A DNA stretch of 54,299 nucleotides, taken from positions 1 to 54,299 of the forward strand of contig RFNZ01000013.1 of the NCBI GenBank assembly GCA_009926935.1. Direction: 5' to 3'. Positions within the stretch are counted from its first letter, which is position 1; every line of letters begins with the position of its first letter. Below are positions 1-8,360 of this stretch, in pieces. A program made the translations under genes and the position numbers. Source of the stretch: Pseudomonadota bacterium (GTDB lineage Bacteria > Pseudomonadota > Alphaproteobacteria > Micavibrionales > UBA1664). Under the pieces are notes generated by a model. That model did not search any database and was not told the origin of the DNA. It saw only the letters and a list, made by a program, of their open reading frames with translations.

Positions 1-647
1 CGGATACCCTGAAAAGTTTGCGTGAGGAGCGCGGACATTTGCGCGATGCCCTCTTGTGTGCGGGTTGAAAGCTTGCGCAGTTTTTTGCCGAGGCGCGAGA
101 CAAAGATGGCGGTTACAGGAAAGATGATAAAAACGGCCAGCGCCAGAACCCAATCGCGCCAGAACATGACGCCCACGAGCAAAATAAGAGTGAGTGTATT
201 TTTGCCGAGGTTGGTCAAACCTTCCGCTACTGCCGTCCGCATCACGGTTGTATCAGACGTAAGACGAGAGAGAAGCGTGCCGCTGGCGTGTTTGTGGAAG
301 TAAGCGAGATCGAGACCCATCAGGTGGCCAAAGACGCTGTTTTGAATATCGGAGACGATGTGCTGGCCCGTCTTGTTCATAAGGACCGTGTGCATGTAGG
401 TGGCCAAGCCGCGCAGCAGAAAGCACATCATGACGCCTAGAGCCAGCGGCAGAACCAGATGTTCTTTATGATTGATCAGCACATCATCTAGTACCGGCTG
501 AACGAGGCCTGCGAAAATCGCGCTCATGCCTGCGGCCACGACCATCCAGACCATCGCCTGCGCAACCCATTTCCAATAGGGTTTGACGTATGTCGTAAGG
601 ATACGACGCACGAGCGGGCGTGATGCGCGGTCAAGCAGTGTGATCAT
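1..647 (-). CDS. ABC transporter, permease N-terminus (MsbA-like), partial
   Basis: The reverse strand is open from an ATG at 647 to the window edge, giving about 215 residues. The protein starts MITLLDRASRPLVRR and has hydrophobic segments near residues 27-48, 63-85 and 140-175. This is the pattern of the type-1 exporter membrane domain that precedes the ATPase domain in MsbA-type lipid or multidrug exporters. The stretch around 'YFHKHASGTLLSRLTSDT' matches the coupling region typical of these half-transporters. The ATP-binding domain lies outside the window, so the substrate cannot be inferred. The start faces the M23-like gene across about 33 bases, so the two genes share a very short divergent promoter region. 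Confidence 0.88.
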   Translation of the reverse strand, partial: MITLLDRASRPLVRRILTTYVKPYWKWVAQAMVWMVVAAGMSAIFAGLVQPVLDDVLINHKEHLVLPLALGVMMCFLLRGLATYMHTVLMNKTGQHIVSDIQNSVFGHLMGLDLAYFHKHASGTLLSRLTSDTTVMRTAVAEGLTNLGKNTLTLILLVGVMFWRDWVLALAVFIIFPVTAIFVSRLGKKLRKLSTRTQEGIAQMSALLTQTFQGI

Positions 648-680
648 GGTTTCTCTCTAGCCGGAGATTAGGTTAATATT

Positions 681-1685
681 GTGACCGTGAAAAGATTTAC
701 CACTCTCTTTTTCCTTGTTTTTCTGGCTTTTGGCGCTGCCCGCGCCGTGGCTCAGCCTCTTATGTTTCCGCTTGTGTGCGACGCGGGGCAAGGCTGCTTT
801 ATCATTGGGTACCCAGACATGGACAAAATGCCGGATGCCGCCCGCGACTATGCCTGCGGGCCCGCAGCCAGCGAAGGCGACCCTTTTTTACGGATCGGCT
901 TACCTGATGTTGCGACGTTGACGCTCGGCCTTTTTGCGGTGGCTGCGGATGCGGGCCGCGTGATAGATGCCACAGACGGTTTGCCTGATACCGTTGCCTC
1001 AACCAAATCGCAAATTAGAAAAGGCACATCCGTTTGCGGGAACGGCGTTGTGATTGACCACGGTCAGGGTATGACGACCGCCTACTGCCACCTCAAGCGC
1101 GGGAGCATCAAAGTCAAAACCGGCGACATTGTTGAAAAAGGCACAGTGATTGGCGCTGCGGGACAGTCCGGCGTTGCCCTGTGGCCGCAGCTTGGTTTTT
1201 CAATCCAGAAAAATGGTTTTTATATCGATCCCATTACGGGCGGCAGCCCTGCCGAAGGATGCGGCTTTAAACCGCGTAACATCGTCGAGCTACCAGAGGC
1301 ATTTAAAACGTATCAGCCCGCCGCCATTGTAAATCTTGGTTTTTCGATTGGCCCGCAAATAAGCCAGAATGTCGCGCTTGGAAAAGCCGAGCGGTTTGCG
1401 CAAATTGCCCCCTCCTCCGCCACGATCAACCTTTGGGGGATGGTTCTTGGGCTTAAGGCGGGCGATAAAATCAAGACGGCTTTGGCCGACGGGCGCGGGC
1501 GGATTTTTCATCAGCAGACGCTTGTGATGGACAAGGATAAAGACCGTCAGCTTATCAATTTCAGCCGCCAGCGTGGCTATGCCTATTGGCGCGCCGGTAC
1601 CTATAGCGGAGAAGTTGTGGTGACCCGTACCGTGAATGCGAAAGAGTACGTTATAAGACGAAGTGTGACGGTATTAGTTGAGTAA
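681..1685 (+). CDS. Degenerate M23/LytM-domain protein, exported
   Basis: A 334-residue protein starting at GTG 681, with a GGAGATTAGG ribosome-binding stretch just upstream. Residues 1-24 form a signal peptide ending in an Ala-rich cleavage region, so it is likely periplasmic. Residues about 85-195 resemble a LytM (peptidase M23) fold: 'GNGVVIDHGQGMTTAYCHL' matches the conserved strand, followed by the glycine-rich 'VEKGTVIGAAGQSG'. The zinc-binding residues are largely missing: the usual HxH is replaced by Q-L-G in 'WPQLGF', and the first HxxxD motif is not recognisable. The C-terminal ~120 residues look like a separate beta domain. Degenerate LytM proteins elsewhere act as amidase activators (EnvC, NlpD, DipM); a similar role here is inference. 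Confidence 0.8.
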   Translation: MTVKRFTTLFFLVFLAFGAARAVAQPLMFPLVCDAGQGCFIIGYPDMDKMPDAARDYACGPAASEGDPFLRIGLPDVATLTLGLFAVAADAGRVIDATDGLPDTVASTKSQIRKGTSVCGNGVVIDHGQGMTTAYCHLKRGSIKVKTGDIVEKGTVIGAAGQSGVALWPQLGFSIQKNGFYIDPITGGSPAEGCGFKPRNIVELPEAFKTYQPAAIVNLGFSIGPQISQNVALGKAERFAQIAPSSATINLWGMVLGLKAGDKIKTALADGRGRIFHQQTLVMDKDKDRQLINFSRQRGYAYWRAGTYSGEVVVTRTVNAKEYVIRRSVTVLVE

Positions 1686-1736
1686 AACTTCACTGAAAAT
1701 TTGCTTTTTTCTTTTTTATTATGGTATCTACCACGT

Positions 1737-2078
1737 ATGAACAGCTATCTTGTCTATGCAAAACGTCCTCGCGCCGAAGGTGAAAACCCTGGTGATGAAT
1801 TCACCGTTTTAAAATTTAAAGATCCCGCAAAAACATATAGCAAGCACCAAATTGATGCGCTTATCGCCAAACGTCACGATGATGTTTTTGAAGGAAGTGT
1901 AAACTTTCGCCTAGTTAAAGCCGCAGATGACACGGGTGCCGTTAAGGCAGCGCTGGATGAAAAACTTTGCTACGAAGAACCTGGTATTGTTCTAATGAGT
2001 GATGATCCGGAACTTGATGCTTTTATGGCCGAGCATGAGATCGGGCAGCAGCCAAGAAAACCGGGGCCTAGACCTTAG
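1737..2078 (+). CDS. Conserved hypothetical protein, 113 residues
   Basis: The preferred start is ATG 1737 (MNSYLVYAKRPRAEG). A longer in-frame reading from 1701 begins inside a T-rich intergenic stretch and is unlikely. The protein is soluble, charged and has no signal peptide, membrane segment or motif that I recognise. Its stop codon interlocks with that of the convergent HAD hydrolase gene: the two reading frames share bases 2075-2078. Function unknown. Confidence 0.65.
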   Translation: MNSYLVYAKRPRAEGENPGDEFTVLKFKDPAKTYSKHQIDALIAKRHDDVFEGSVNFRLVKAADDTGAVKAALDEKLCYEEPGIVLMSDDPELDAFMAEHEIGQQPRKPGPRP

Positions 2079-3004
2079 GCCTTGAGTTTACGGCGCTTAT
2101 TTTTACGGTCAAGCAACGGTTTGCCCCAGTGCAGGCGCGGGATCCAGAAATTGGGACGCACGCCGAAATTGACCCCCAGAACCCTGAGTACCTTCGCGCA
2201 GTCACCAACGGATTTTACGCCTTTAAATGCAGCCGCATGAATGCCCGTGGCTGTAAGGCAGGTATCAAGACCGCAGTTGAGGCCACCCATGATGTCCTGC
2301 GGTAATGAATCGCCAATCACCACGGTGGTTGAGGGCAGCGTATCTTTAAACAATGTCTGGGCGTGGCGGAAAATGGGCGGGAACGGTTTGCCTATGTAGC
2401 GGACGATGCCGCCGAACTCCTCGTATCTTTTGGCCACGGCACCTGCACCCGCATGTGTATTGGTGCCGATAAGGGCCTGTAAATCCGGGTTTGCGCAGAT
2501 CATTTTGAGGCGTTTTTGAACGCCTACACGCAGAACGGGCTCAAGATCAGCCACGGTGCGGCCTTTGGGCGGGTCATCGACGCCGCTCACCAATATAAAC
2601 GTCGCATCCTCGGCTTTATCGACCAGAGTGAGGCCAAGGCCATCCACCAGTTTGGTGTCGCCCGCGCGGGAGATGAGGTAGCACTTGTCGCCCAGACCTT
2701 CAAAGACGCCTGCCGTGCGGTTTTTGAGGCCAAGCCATGTGAGTTCGCCCGATGTGATGATGTGGTCAAACAGGCCCATATCGAAGCCGATGGTTTGAAG
2801 GCGCTTGGCGTTATCCTCGGCGCGCTTACCGGAATTGGAGAGGACAATGATTTGCTTTTTGCGGTTTTTGAGCTCGGTCAGCGCCTCGATCACGCCCTCG
2901 TATGGGCGGTTGCCGTCATGCAGTACGCCCCATTGGTCAATGATGTAGCCGGTGTAACTATCACACAGCTCGGAAATACCTTGGCAGAGGCGAATATCGT
3001 CCAT
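2075..3004 (-). CDS. HAD-superfamily class IIA hydrolase (TIGR01459-like)
   Basis: A 309-residue protein resembling the class IIA HAD phosphatases of the NagD/UMP-phosphatase type, in particular the alphaproteobacterial TIGR01459 group. The nucleophile motif is 'IIDQWGVLHDG' near residue 20, where W stands at the second Asp position, as I recall for this subgroup. 'VLSNSGKR' gives motif II. 'GKPFPPIFRHA' supplies the conserved Lys. 'VIGDSLPQDIMGGLNCG' is the metal-binding motif IV. It probably dephosphorylates a small phosphate ester in the cytoplasm; the substrate is not predictable. It overlaps the convergent gene by four bases and stands alone on its strand. Confidence 0.88.
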   Translation of the reverse strand: MDDIRLCQGISELCDSYTGYIIDQWGVLHDGNRPYEGVIEALTELKNRKKQIIVLSNSGKRAEDNAKRLQTIGFDMGLFDHIITSGELTWLGLKNRTAGVFEGLGDKCYLISRAGDTKLVDGLGLTLVDKAEDATFILVSGVDDPPKGRTVADLEPVLRVGVQKRLKMICANPDLQALIGTNTHAGAGAVAKRYEEFGGIVRYIGKPFPPIFRHAQTLFKDTLPSTTVVIGDSLPQDIMGGLNCGLDTCLTATGIHAAAFKGVKSVGDCAKVLRVLGVNFGVRPNFWIPRLHWGKPLLDRKNKRRKLKA

Positions 3005-3102
3005 AGACCTCAGGATGCCCTGAATTGGGTTAGCGAGGGGTTAATGGTGACACAGCTTTGAATTGTGTCAACTGCCTGTTTTTGCTAGATTTTAACTAAA
3101 TT

Positions 3103-3483
3103 TCAACTCAGAAGCCTGAGAGCGGCGGAGGGCACAGTCCTTCTCGGCTCGTTCTCACCCGGACCCTTTTGCTCTGGAGGCGCTTTTTTGAGGTCACGGA
3201 TGTATTGGTTGATCACGTGCTGGCAGCTCTCGGACGCGACGTCTTCGGGCATGCCCTTTTTTATGAGATCATCCTCGCATTTTATAACAAAACCTTGCAG
3301 GACCCGCTTTTGGTCGGGGGTAAGAGGATAGACCTTGCCTGTATCTGGGTCGATGACATCGGGCAGCTGCTCGGTTTGCTGGGCGCCATCGGCAGGAAGA
3401 TTTTGAGCGTGCAGCGGGCTCAGCGCTGCTGCGCCAGCCATGTAAGCCGCCAATATACCAGCCGCAAATCTCTTTAATGCCAT
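3103..3483 (-). CDS. Small exported protein, 126 residues
   Basis: The start MALKRFAAGILAAYMAGAAAL is a signal peptide with likely cleavage after 'LHA' near residue 26. The mature part is hydrophilic, contains two cysteines (in 'VIKCEDDL' and 'SESCQHV') that could form a disulfide, and ends in a proline- and charge-rich tail. Probably periplasmic. It is separated from the upstream opposite-strand gene by an AT-rich stretch (3484-3609) that must hold both promoters. Family not recognised. Confidence 0.7.
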   Translation of the reverse strand: MALKRFAAGILAAYMAGAAALSPLHAQNLPADGAQQTEQLPDVIDPDTGKVYPLTPDQKRVLQGFVIKCEDDLIKKGMPEDVASESCQHVINQYIRDLKKAPPEQKGPGENEPRRTVPSAALRLLS

Positions 3484-3609
3484 GATTAATACCTGTTTTT
3501 ATATTATGTAAATTAATATACGGCGACTGGAAAAGCAAATTTTTTCGATAAAAATTGCTTATCTACCCTGCGATACCCTAGTTTCCAGAATGAATTTAAA
3601 GGGTGGCCT

Positions 3610-4110
3610 ATGAGAAAAACGCTTATTGCAGGTACAGTTATAGCCACTGGCGCTTTGGGCGGGCTTGCAGCCGTATGGCCTGCCGCCCCCGTTGACTATA
3701 AGCCTGTGGTGCTGAGCGAAGCCGAAATCCTTGCTGAAAAAGATATTCACTGCACTAGTGTAGGGGACGATAGTTTGAAAAGAGGCTGTATCGCTGCCAA
3801 CGACCCAATCTTTTGGAAGATGTCAGCTATATTCCGTGTCTGCGGACAAAAAACATCACATCATTTGCAATCACCTTTTGATGACAACATCGGTCGTGCC
3901 ATTCAAGAGGTCGAACTCTGGCGCTGCCAAGGGCAATATGCCTCTGTAAACGGTTCTGAACTGAGTGACTGGCCTAGAGCTACTCGCTCGAGAACTATTG
4001 ACGGCGCATGGGGTAACCTGCGTTATCACTGGCAGTCACATGGCGTTTCCCGTCCGCTCGATTTTTCAAGAGCGATGGCACATGTCATCCAGTTTTCTTT
4101 GAGCAAATAA
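3610..4110 (+). CDS. Exported or membrane-anchored protein, 166 residues
   Basis: Starts at ATG 3610 after 'AAAGGGTGGCCT', which holds a good Shine-Dalgarno core. The N-terminus (MRKTLIAGTVIATGALGGLAAV) is a signal peptide or anchor. Four cysteines in the remaining part (in 'IHCTS', 'RGCIA', 'RVCGQ', 'WRCQG') suggest two disulfides in the periplasm. No family recognised. It is transcribed away from the 126-residue exported protein and ends 6 bases from the convergent lipoprotein gene. Confidence 0.68.
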   Translation: MRKTLIAGTVIATGALGGLAAVWPAAPVDYKPVVLSEAEILAEKDIHCTSVGDDSLKRGCIAANDPIFWKMSAIFRVCGQKTSHHLQSPFDDNIGRAIQEVELWRCQGQYASVNGSELSDWPRATRSRTIDGAWGNLRYHWQSHGVSRPLDFSRAMAHVIQFSLSK

Positions 4111-4116
4111 GAATAG

Positions 4117-4365
4117 CTAGCGGACAACGTTGCGCGGCTGCCTTGCCTTTAACGCCCTGAGTTCACGTTCGATATCGGCATGTTCGGCGCATTCCTCCGG
4201 CGCGTCGCTTTCAGCCTCGCATCGTGCGATAGCGTCATCGTTCGCGGCAGTCCTTGTATGGGTATGGGTCTGCCTCATTTCCTGACCTGTGCCTGTACCT
4301 GCACAGCCTTGTAACACCAGCATGACGGATAAAAGACCTGCGCCTACTGTGCTTTTTCTGATCAT
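4117..4365 (-). CDS. Small lipoprotein, 82 residues
   Basis: A short reading frame with a clear lipoprotein signal: a basic N-terminus, a hydrophobic core and the lipobox LQGC with Cys near residue 21. The mature part is Thr/His-rich ('TGTGQEMRQTHTHTRT') and then acidic, with two more cysteines in 'IARCEAESDAPEECAEH'. It should be acylated by the Lgt/LspA/Lnt pathway; lnt is also in this window. It lies 47 bases after the stop of the large coiled-coil gene on the same strand and could be its distal operon partner. Function unknown. Confidence 0.7.
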   Translation of the reverse strand: MIRKSTVGAGLLSVMLVLQGCAGTGTGQEMRQTHTHTRTAANDDAIARCEAESDAPEECAEHADIERELRALKARQPRNVVR

Positions 4366-4412
4366 CGTTTACCCCTTAAAGGAACCCCCGCACTGGCGAG
4401 GGTTTTGTAGAT

Positions 4413-7400
4413 TTATGCGGCTTTCTTTTCGCCGAGGTTGCGTGGCTCGCGCCCCGCCGTGAGGCAGAGGAAGCGGTAGAGTTTGCCGATGTCGGAGGCA
4501 ATGAAGGTCGAGCCCAGCAAATCACCGCGGTCGGTGTCCATGGCCTGATCGAAAATCTCCTCGAACTGGCGGATGTAGCGCTGGACGTAGTTGCGGAATT
4601 CGCTGTCACCAGCAAATTTCTCGCGGACCTTGTCGACCGGCACTTTGTCGAGCGTTTCGACAAGGCGCTGCGTGAACACAGCCAGATCGCCTTTTTGATA
4701 GGCTTTCCAGAGTTTTTCAGGCACTTCGCCTTCCAGCATGCGCACGAAGTCGACCGACAACGAGTGCAGGCTTTCCATGATGAAGCGGGCGGATGACAAG
4801 AAGGTTTCGCGTTGGGCGCGGATTTCGGCCGCACGGATTTTCTCGGCATTCTCCAGCGCATCTTTCGATGCCTTGAAGAGCAGGTTGGATTGTTTGGCGT
4901 AGCTTTGCGATGCTTCCTCGGCTGAGGAAACGGCTTTGACGGAAGCCTGAACCAGTTTTTCGCTTTGCTCGGAAATCCCCTCGCCCGAGATTTCGACCTT
5001 GCGGACGATCTCGCCAACCGATTTGCCTACTTCGGCAATGCGGTTCTGGATTTGGGCGGTGGCGCGTGAAATTTCGTCCGCCGTTTTGCTTGAGGCGTCG
5101 GCCATGGCCACCACCTGCGCACGCAGGTCGTTGCCGTAGGATTTGGAGGTATCGAGCGATGCCTTCATCTGGCTTGAGACTTCCTTCGCTTTGATCGAGA
5201 AGCTTTCGCCAATGTTACGCAGATCTGACAACGCTTCCATCGTCTGCTTGAGCAGGAGTTCGGACTGCGTTTGCACCTTGGCCACTACCGTTTCGGCCAA
5301 CTGGACCGATTTGGTTGCGGCATCGTTAAGGCGACCTGACTCGTCACGCGCCTTGTTGCCGGCCACATCGAACTTGCCGACGATTTTTTCGGCGTTCGTG
5401 CTGATGTCGTCCGCGCGGCGCTGGAACTCCGTGCCGGCATCCTGCATTTGCGCAAGGGCCTGGCCCACAGCCCCAGCCAGTTCATGAAACTGGTCGTTGA
5501 TGGATTTTTGAACGCCTTCGATTTTCAGCAATGTCTGGTCCGTCAAAATATGGATGTCGGAAGACTGGCGTTCCATGGATGTGGAGATGACGCGCATTTT
5601 ATCGGAGGCTGATTTGGCTGCGCCTTCGATGTCATCCACACGTTCGCGCAAGTGATCGGAGGATGATTTGAGGACGTTGGCCGCTGCTTGCGAACCTTCC
5701 TGCAACTTAATCAGGCGGTCATCGAATAGGACGCCGATTTGCTTCAGCCTATCGAGGTTGCTGGCCGAGGTGTTATCAAAGGTGGTGCGCAGTTTTTCGA
5801 GCGACGACTGCATATCGCGCGACTGGCTGAGCACGCCTTCAAAGAGCGGCGTAAAGGTTGCGACCGTGTCTTCGAGAGAGCGGCAGACACCTTGAATGGC
5901 TGTCGTTGAATCCTCCGACCTCAGAACAAGCTGCTTTGAACGGAATTCGAAATCGCTGTCCATATCCTGCAGGGTCATCACGGCTTCCTTCGCGTTTTCT
6001 GCCATGACTTCCGTCGTGGCTGTTAGCGAGGTTTGCAGTTTTGTTACGTCTTCCGATGCTTCTGCGGCAATCGATTTCAGGCGTTTGCCTGTGCTGTCGA
6101 GGTCGTCGCGGACTGTACGGATACGCTCGATTGCGGCCTGAACGGTGCCGTTCAGTTCATCGCGCTGGATGGTCATCTGCTCGTTAATCGTGCGGGCGTT
6201 ACCAGCAACCTGGCCTGATAGGGCCGAGATTTCCTGAGCCTGACCGCGCAGGATGGAGCGGATGTTTTCGGCGCTTTCGGATGCTTTTTCGGAAGCCTCC
6301 TGCAAGTCGGCCACACGGCGCGAGAGCGTCGTCTGGATTTGCTCGTGGCGGCCATCGGCATCGGCGATGGCGATGCTGATGGTGCGCAGTGGTTCTTCCA
6401 TCGCACGGCTGACCGTCGAGACACGTTCGGCCAGTGTGGTTGTGGCTGCACCGATTTTCTCGGATTGCATATCAACCGCGTCCGTCAGTTTATCGACCTG
6501 ATCGTGGGCGAGCTGGGCGGCCGCTTCGATTTGGGCGCGGCTGCGTTCAAGGAGAGCTACCATTTCCTTCACGGATTCCATGTTGCCGGCGCCTGCATTA
6601 TTGAGGCGCTCGAGGTGATCGCGTGTTGTATCGATAAGCGTATCGGAACGGTTTTTGGCTTCAGCCGTTGCAGCGTTGAGGGATTCAACGGCGCGGCGGA
6701 TGGCATCGCCGATGCGGTTGGCACCGCCGAGAGCGCTATCAACCGCTTCGGACAATATGTGCGCGGCGGCTTTGCCTTTTTCTTCGATTTTATCGGCTTG
6801 CGCACCAATGCCGGCCACTGTTTGCGTGAGCTGCATGGATTGCTTTTGAAGACGGCCTTCGATGCCATCGGTTTTTTCGACGACGGTGTCGGCTGCTTGT
6901 TCCAACATGGTGACTGAGCCTGATACTGCGCTTGCAATATCGCGCGCGCGGTTCATAAGTTCGGCCGCGCCGTTGTCGAAGGCGCTGCGTTGTTGTTCGA
7001 TTGTCATGGCAGATGACGCCATGGCTTCGACGGAACGGGCGGTTGTGTGCTCGAGGCCCTCGATTTGGTCTTCAACCATTTGTGCCAAGCGTGCGGCTTC
7101 GCGCGTGACATCTTCAACCACACGGGTGAGGCCGCCGGTGTGGCCCGAGAATTCCTCGGAGATATTTGAAAGACGGTCGGCCACGGTTTGAACGGCGTTC
7201 ATCAGGCCATCGCAGCTGCCCTCGACTGTTTTTGTAATGACTTTCGCTTTTTCCTGTGCTTTTTCGGCGGCTTCGTAAATCTTGGCCGTGCCTTTGCCCA
7301 TCGCGGATTCAATTTCACCGGCGCGGTTAAGGATGCTGAGCGTTGCACTATCCCATGCCTCGGCCCCTGCCCTTGATTTTTCATCGATGGTCGCGACGCG

Positions 7401-8225
7401 CTGTTCGATTTCATCGGTCAGCGAAAGAAGAGATGTTGAGCGGTTTTGCAGAGAGTCCGTAAGCGACTGGATGTGCAGTTCGGCTTTTCTGGTGAGGGTT
7501 GCGAATTCGCGCATCTCGTTACGCAGACCCTGACGGGCGCGGTGGACGGATTTAAGCGTGGCTTTGGAAGCGAGCGCGAGTTCAGCCGCTTGTTGGGTCA
7601 AACGCTGGATGTCGTGACCGACCTGTTGCGCGCGTTCTTCCGATGGAAAGATAATCGCCTGAAGTTCGCGGCGGAGGGCGTGGGCGTATAAACGCACTTC
7701 CGCACCGCGGGTGGCGTTACCAATGACCATCCAAAGGACCATGACGGGGGTAAGCGCCCCTGCAATGATGGCAGCGACATCGGACGGGGACATAGGCGCG
7801 CCCGATGCATATTGCGTGAATGCGTAAACGGCAGCGGCTGTAAGCCATGCCGATGAGATGGCGGCACTACCCGCCTTCAATGCGATGATGAGGGGGCTGA
7901 TGCGCAGCTCGGGCAGCACCGCTTCAGATGGGAGGCTTGCGCGCATTTCGTCAATTTCTTCCTGCAACTCATCTTTGAGAGAGGTGTCGGAGATTTGTGT
8001 TGGAGCGGCATCGGGGTTGTAGCCGATGGCGGCATGCAGATCATCGAGCGAGCCTTCAACGCGGATGCGGCGGCTGCCTGGCGTGCCTGAAAATGTGATG
8101 GTCGGGGACACAGTTTTCTCGGTATCGTCGTTTGCGACAATGACCGTTTTGACTGTGGACTCATCGGTGGATTTGTCTGTGGATACAATCGTCTCAGCGG
8201 CGGATTTTGCCGTTTCCTGCGTCAT
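4413..8225 (-). CDS. Large membrane-anchored coiled-coil protein (TipN-like architecture)
   Basis: A 1270-residue protein. Residues 1-105 are acidic, Thr/Ser-rich and probably disordered. Two membrane segments lie near 112-136 and 150-170. Residues about 180-1120 are almost continuous amphipathic helix, rich in Ala, Glu, Gln, Lys, Ser and Thr, with apolipoprotein- or chemoreceptor-like repeats. Residues about 1130-1265 are more globular, with a conserved-looking core 'ESLHSLSVDFVRMLEGEVPE'. Two N-terminal membrane segments plus a long coiled coil is the layout of the Caulobacter polar marker TipN, but I see only architecture, not sequence identity. Many antisense open frames are shadows of its biased codon use. 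Paired DnaA-box-like sites lie about 80-110 bases upstream. Confidence 0.85.
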   Translation of the reverse strand: MTQETAKSAAETIVSTDKSTDESTVKTVIVANDDTEKTVSPTITFSGTPGSRRIRVEGSLDDLHAAIGYNPDAAPTQISDTSLKDELQEEIDEMRASLPSEAVLPELRISPLIIALKAGSAAISSAWLTAAAVYAFTQYASGAPMSPSDVAAIIAGALTPVMVLWMVIGNATRGAEVRLYAHALRRELQAIIFPSEERAQQVGHDIQRLTQQAAELALASKATLKSVHRARQGLRNEMREFATLTRKAELHIQSLTDSLQNRSTSLLSLTDEIEQRVATIDEKSRAGAEAWDSATLSILNRAGEIESAMGKGTAKIYEAAEKAQEKAKVITKTVEGSCDGLMNAVQTVADRLSNISEEFSGHTGGLTRVVEDVTREAARLAQMVEDQIEGLEHTTARSVEAMASSAMTIEQQRSAFDNGAAELMNRARDIASAVSGSVTMLEQAADTVVEKTDGIEGRLQKQSMQLTQTVAGIGAQADKIEEKGKAAAHILSEAVDSALGGANRIGDAIRRAVESLNAATAEAKNRSDTLIDTTRDHLERLNNAGAGNMESVKEMVALLERSRAQIEAAAQLAHDQVDKLTDAVDMQSEKIGAATTTLAERVSTVSRAMEEPLRTISIAIADADGRHEQIQTTLSRRVADLQEASEKASESAENIRSILRGQAQEISALSGQVAGNARTINEQMTIQRDELNGTVQAAIERIRTVRDDLDSTGKRLKSIAAEASEDVTKLQTSLTATTEVMAENAKEAVMTLQDMDSDFEFRSKQLVLRSEDSTTAIQGVCRSLEDTVATFTPLFEGVLSQSRDMQSSLEKLRTTFDNTSASNLDRLKQIGVLFDDRLIKLQEGSQAAANVLKSSSDHLRERVDDIEGAAKSASDKMRVISTSMERQSSDIHILTDQTLLKIEGVQKSINDQFHELAGAVGQALAQMQDAGTEFQRRADDISTNAEKIVGKFDVAGNKARDESGRLNDAATKSVQLAETVVAKVQTQSELLLKQTMEALSDLRNIGESFSIKAKEVSSQMKASLDTSKSYGNDLRAQVVAMADASSKTADEISRATAQIQNRIAEVGKSVGEIVRKVEISGEGISEQSEKLVQASVKAVSSAEEASQSYAKQSNLLFKASKDALENAEKIRAAEIRAQRETFLSSARFIMESLHSLSVDFVRMLEGEVPEKLWKAYQKGDLAVFTQRLVETLDKVPVDKVREKFAGDSEFRNYVQRYIRQFEEIFDQAMDTDRGDLLGSTFIASDIGKLYRFLCLTAGREPRNLGEKKAA

Positions 8226-8303
8226 GGGTGCCCCGTTTGGATGTGCATTGAAGATGAGGCACCTTATGCGAGCATCAGGCTGGAATCAAAGGCATGATTC
8301 GTA

Positions 8304-8336
8304 TTATCCACAACCTTGATTCGGCTTTGTGGACAA
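8304..8336. promoter_or_regulatory. Paired inverted DnaA-box-like sites
   Basis: TTATCCACA at 8304-8312 is a perfect consensus DnaA box. TGTGGACAA at 8328-8336 is its inverted partner, reading TTGTCCACA with one deviation. They are 15 bases apart and followed by a further weak TGTGAATGA and an AT-rich run. They sit in the 135-base gap between the symporter stop and the start of the coiled-coil gene. They could be a DnaA-responsive promoter element or simply a hairpin. A full origin is not supported, because there is no cluster of many boxes. Confidence 0.4.
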
Positions 8337-8360
8337 GCTGTGAATGAGTGCTAATTCACA

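Noticed and set aside
2516..3061. A 181-codon open frame on the plus strand
   Set aside because: It is antisense to the HAD hydrolase gene, which has all family motifs. The frame arises from codon bias of the real gene.
6339..6917. A 192-codon plus-strand frame and many others between 5.1 and 8.3 kb
   Set aside because: They are shadows of the repetitive, Ala/Glu-rich coiled-coil gene on the minus strand and have no independent ribosome-binding sites or domain motifs.
8226..8360. A replication origin at the DnaA-box-like sites
   Set aside because: There are only two good boxes, no extended AT-rich unwinding element and no typical origin neighbour gene such as hemE, dnaA, parA or gidA.
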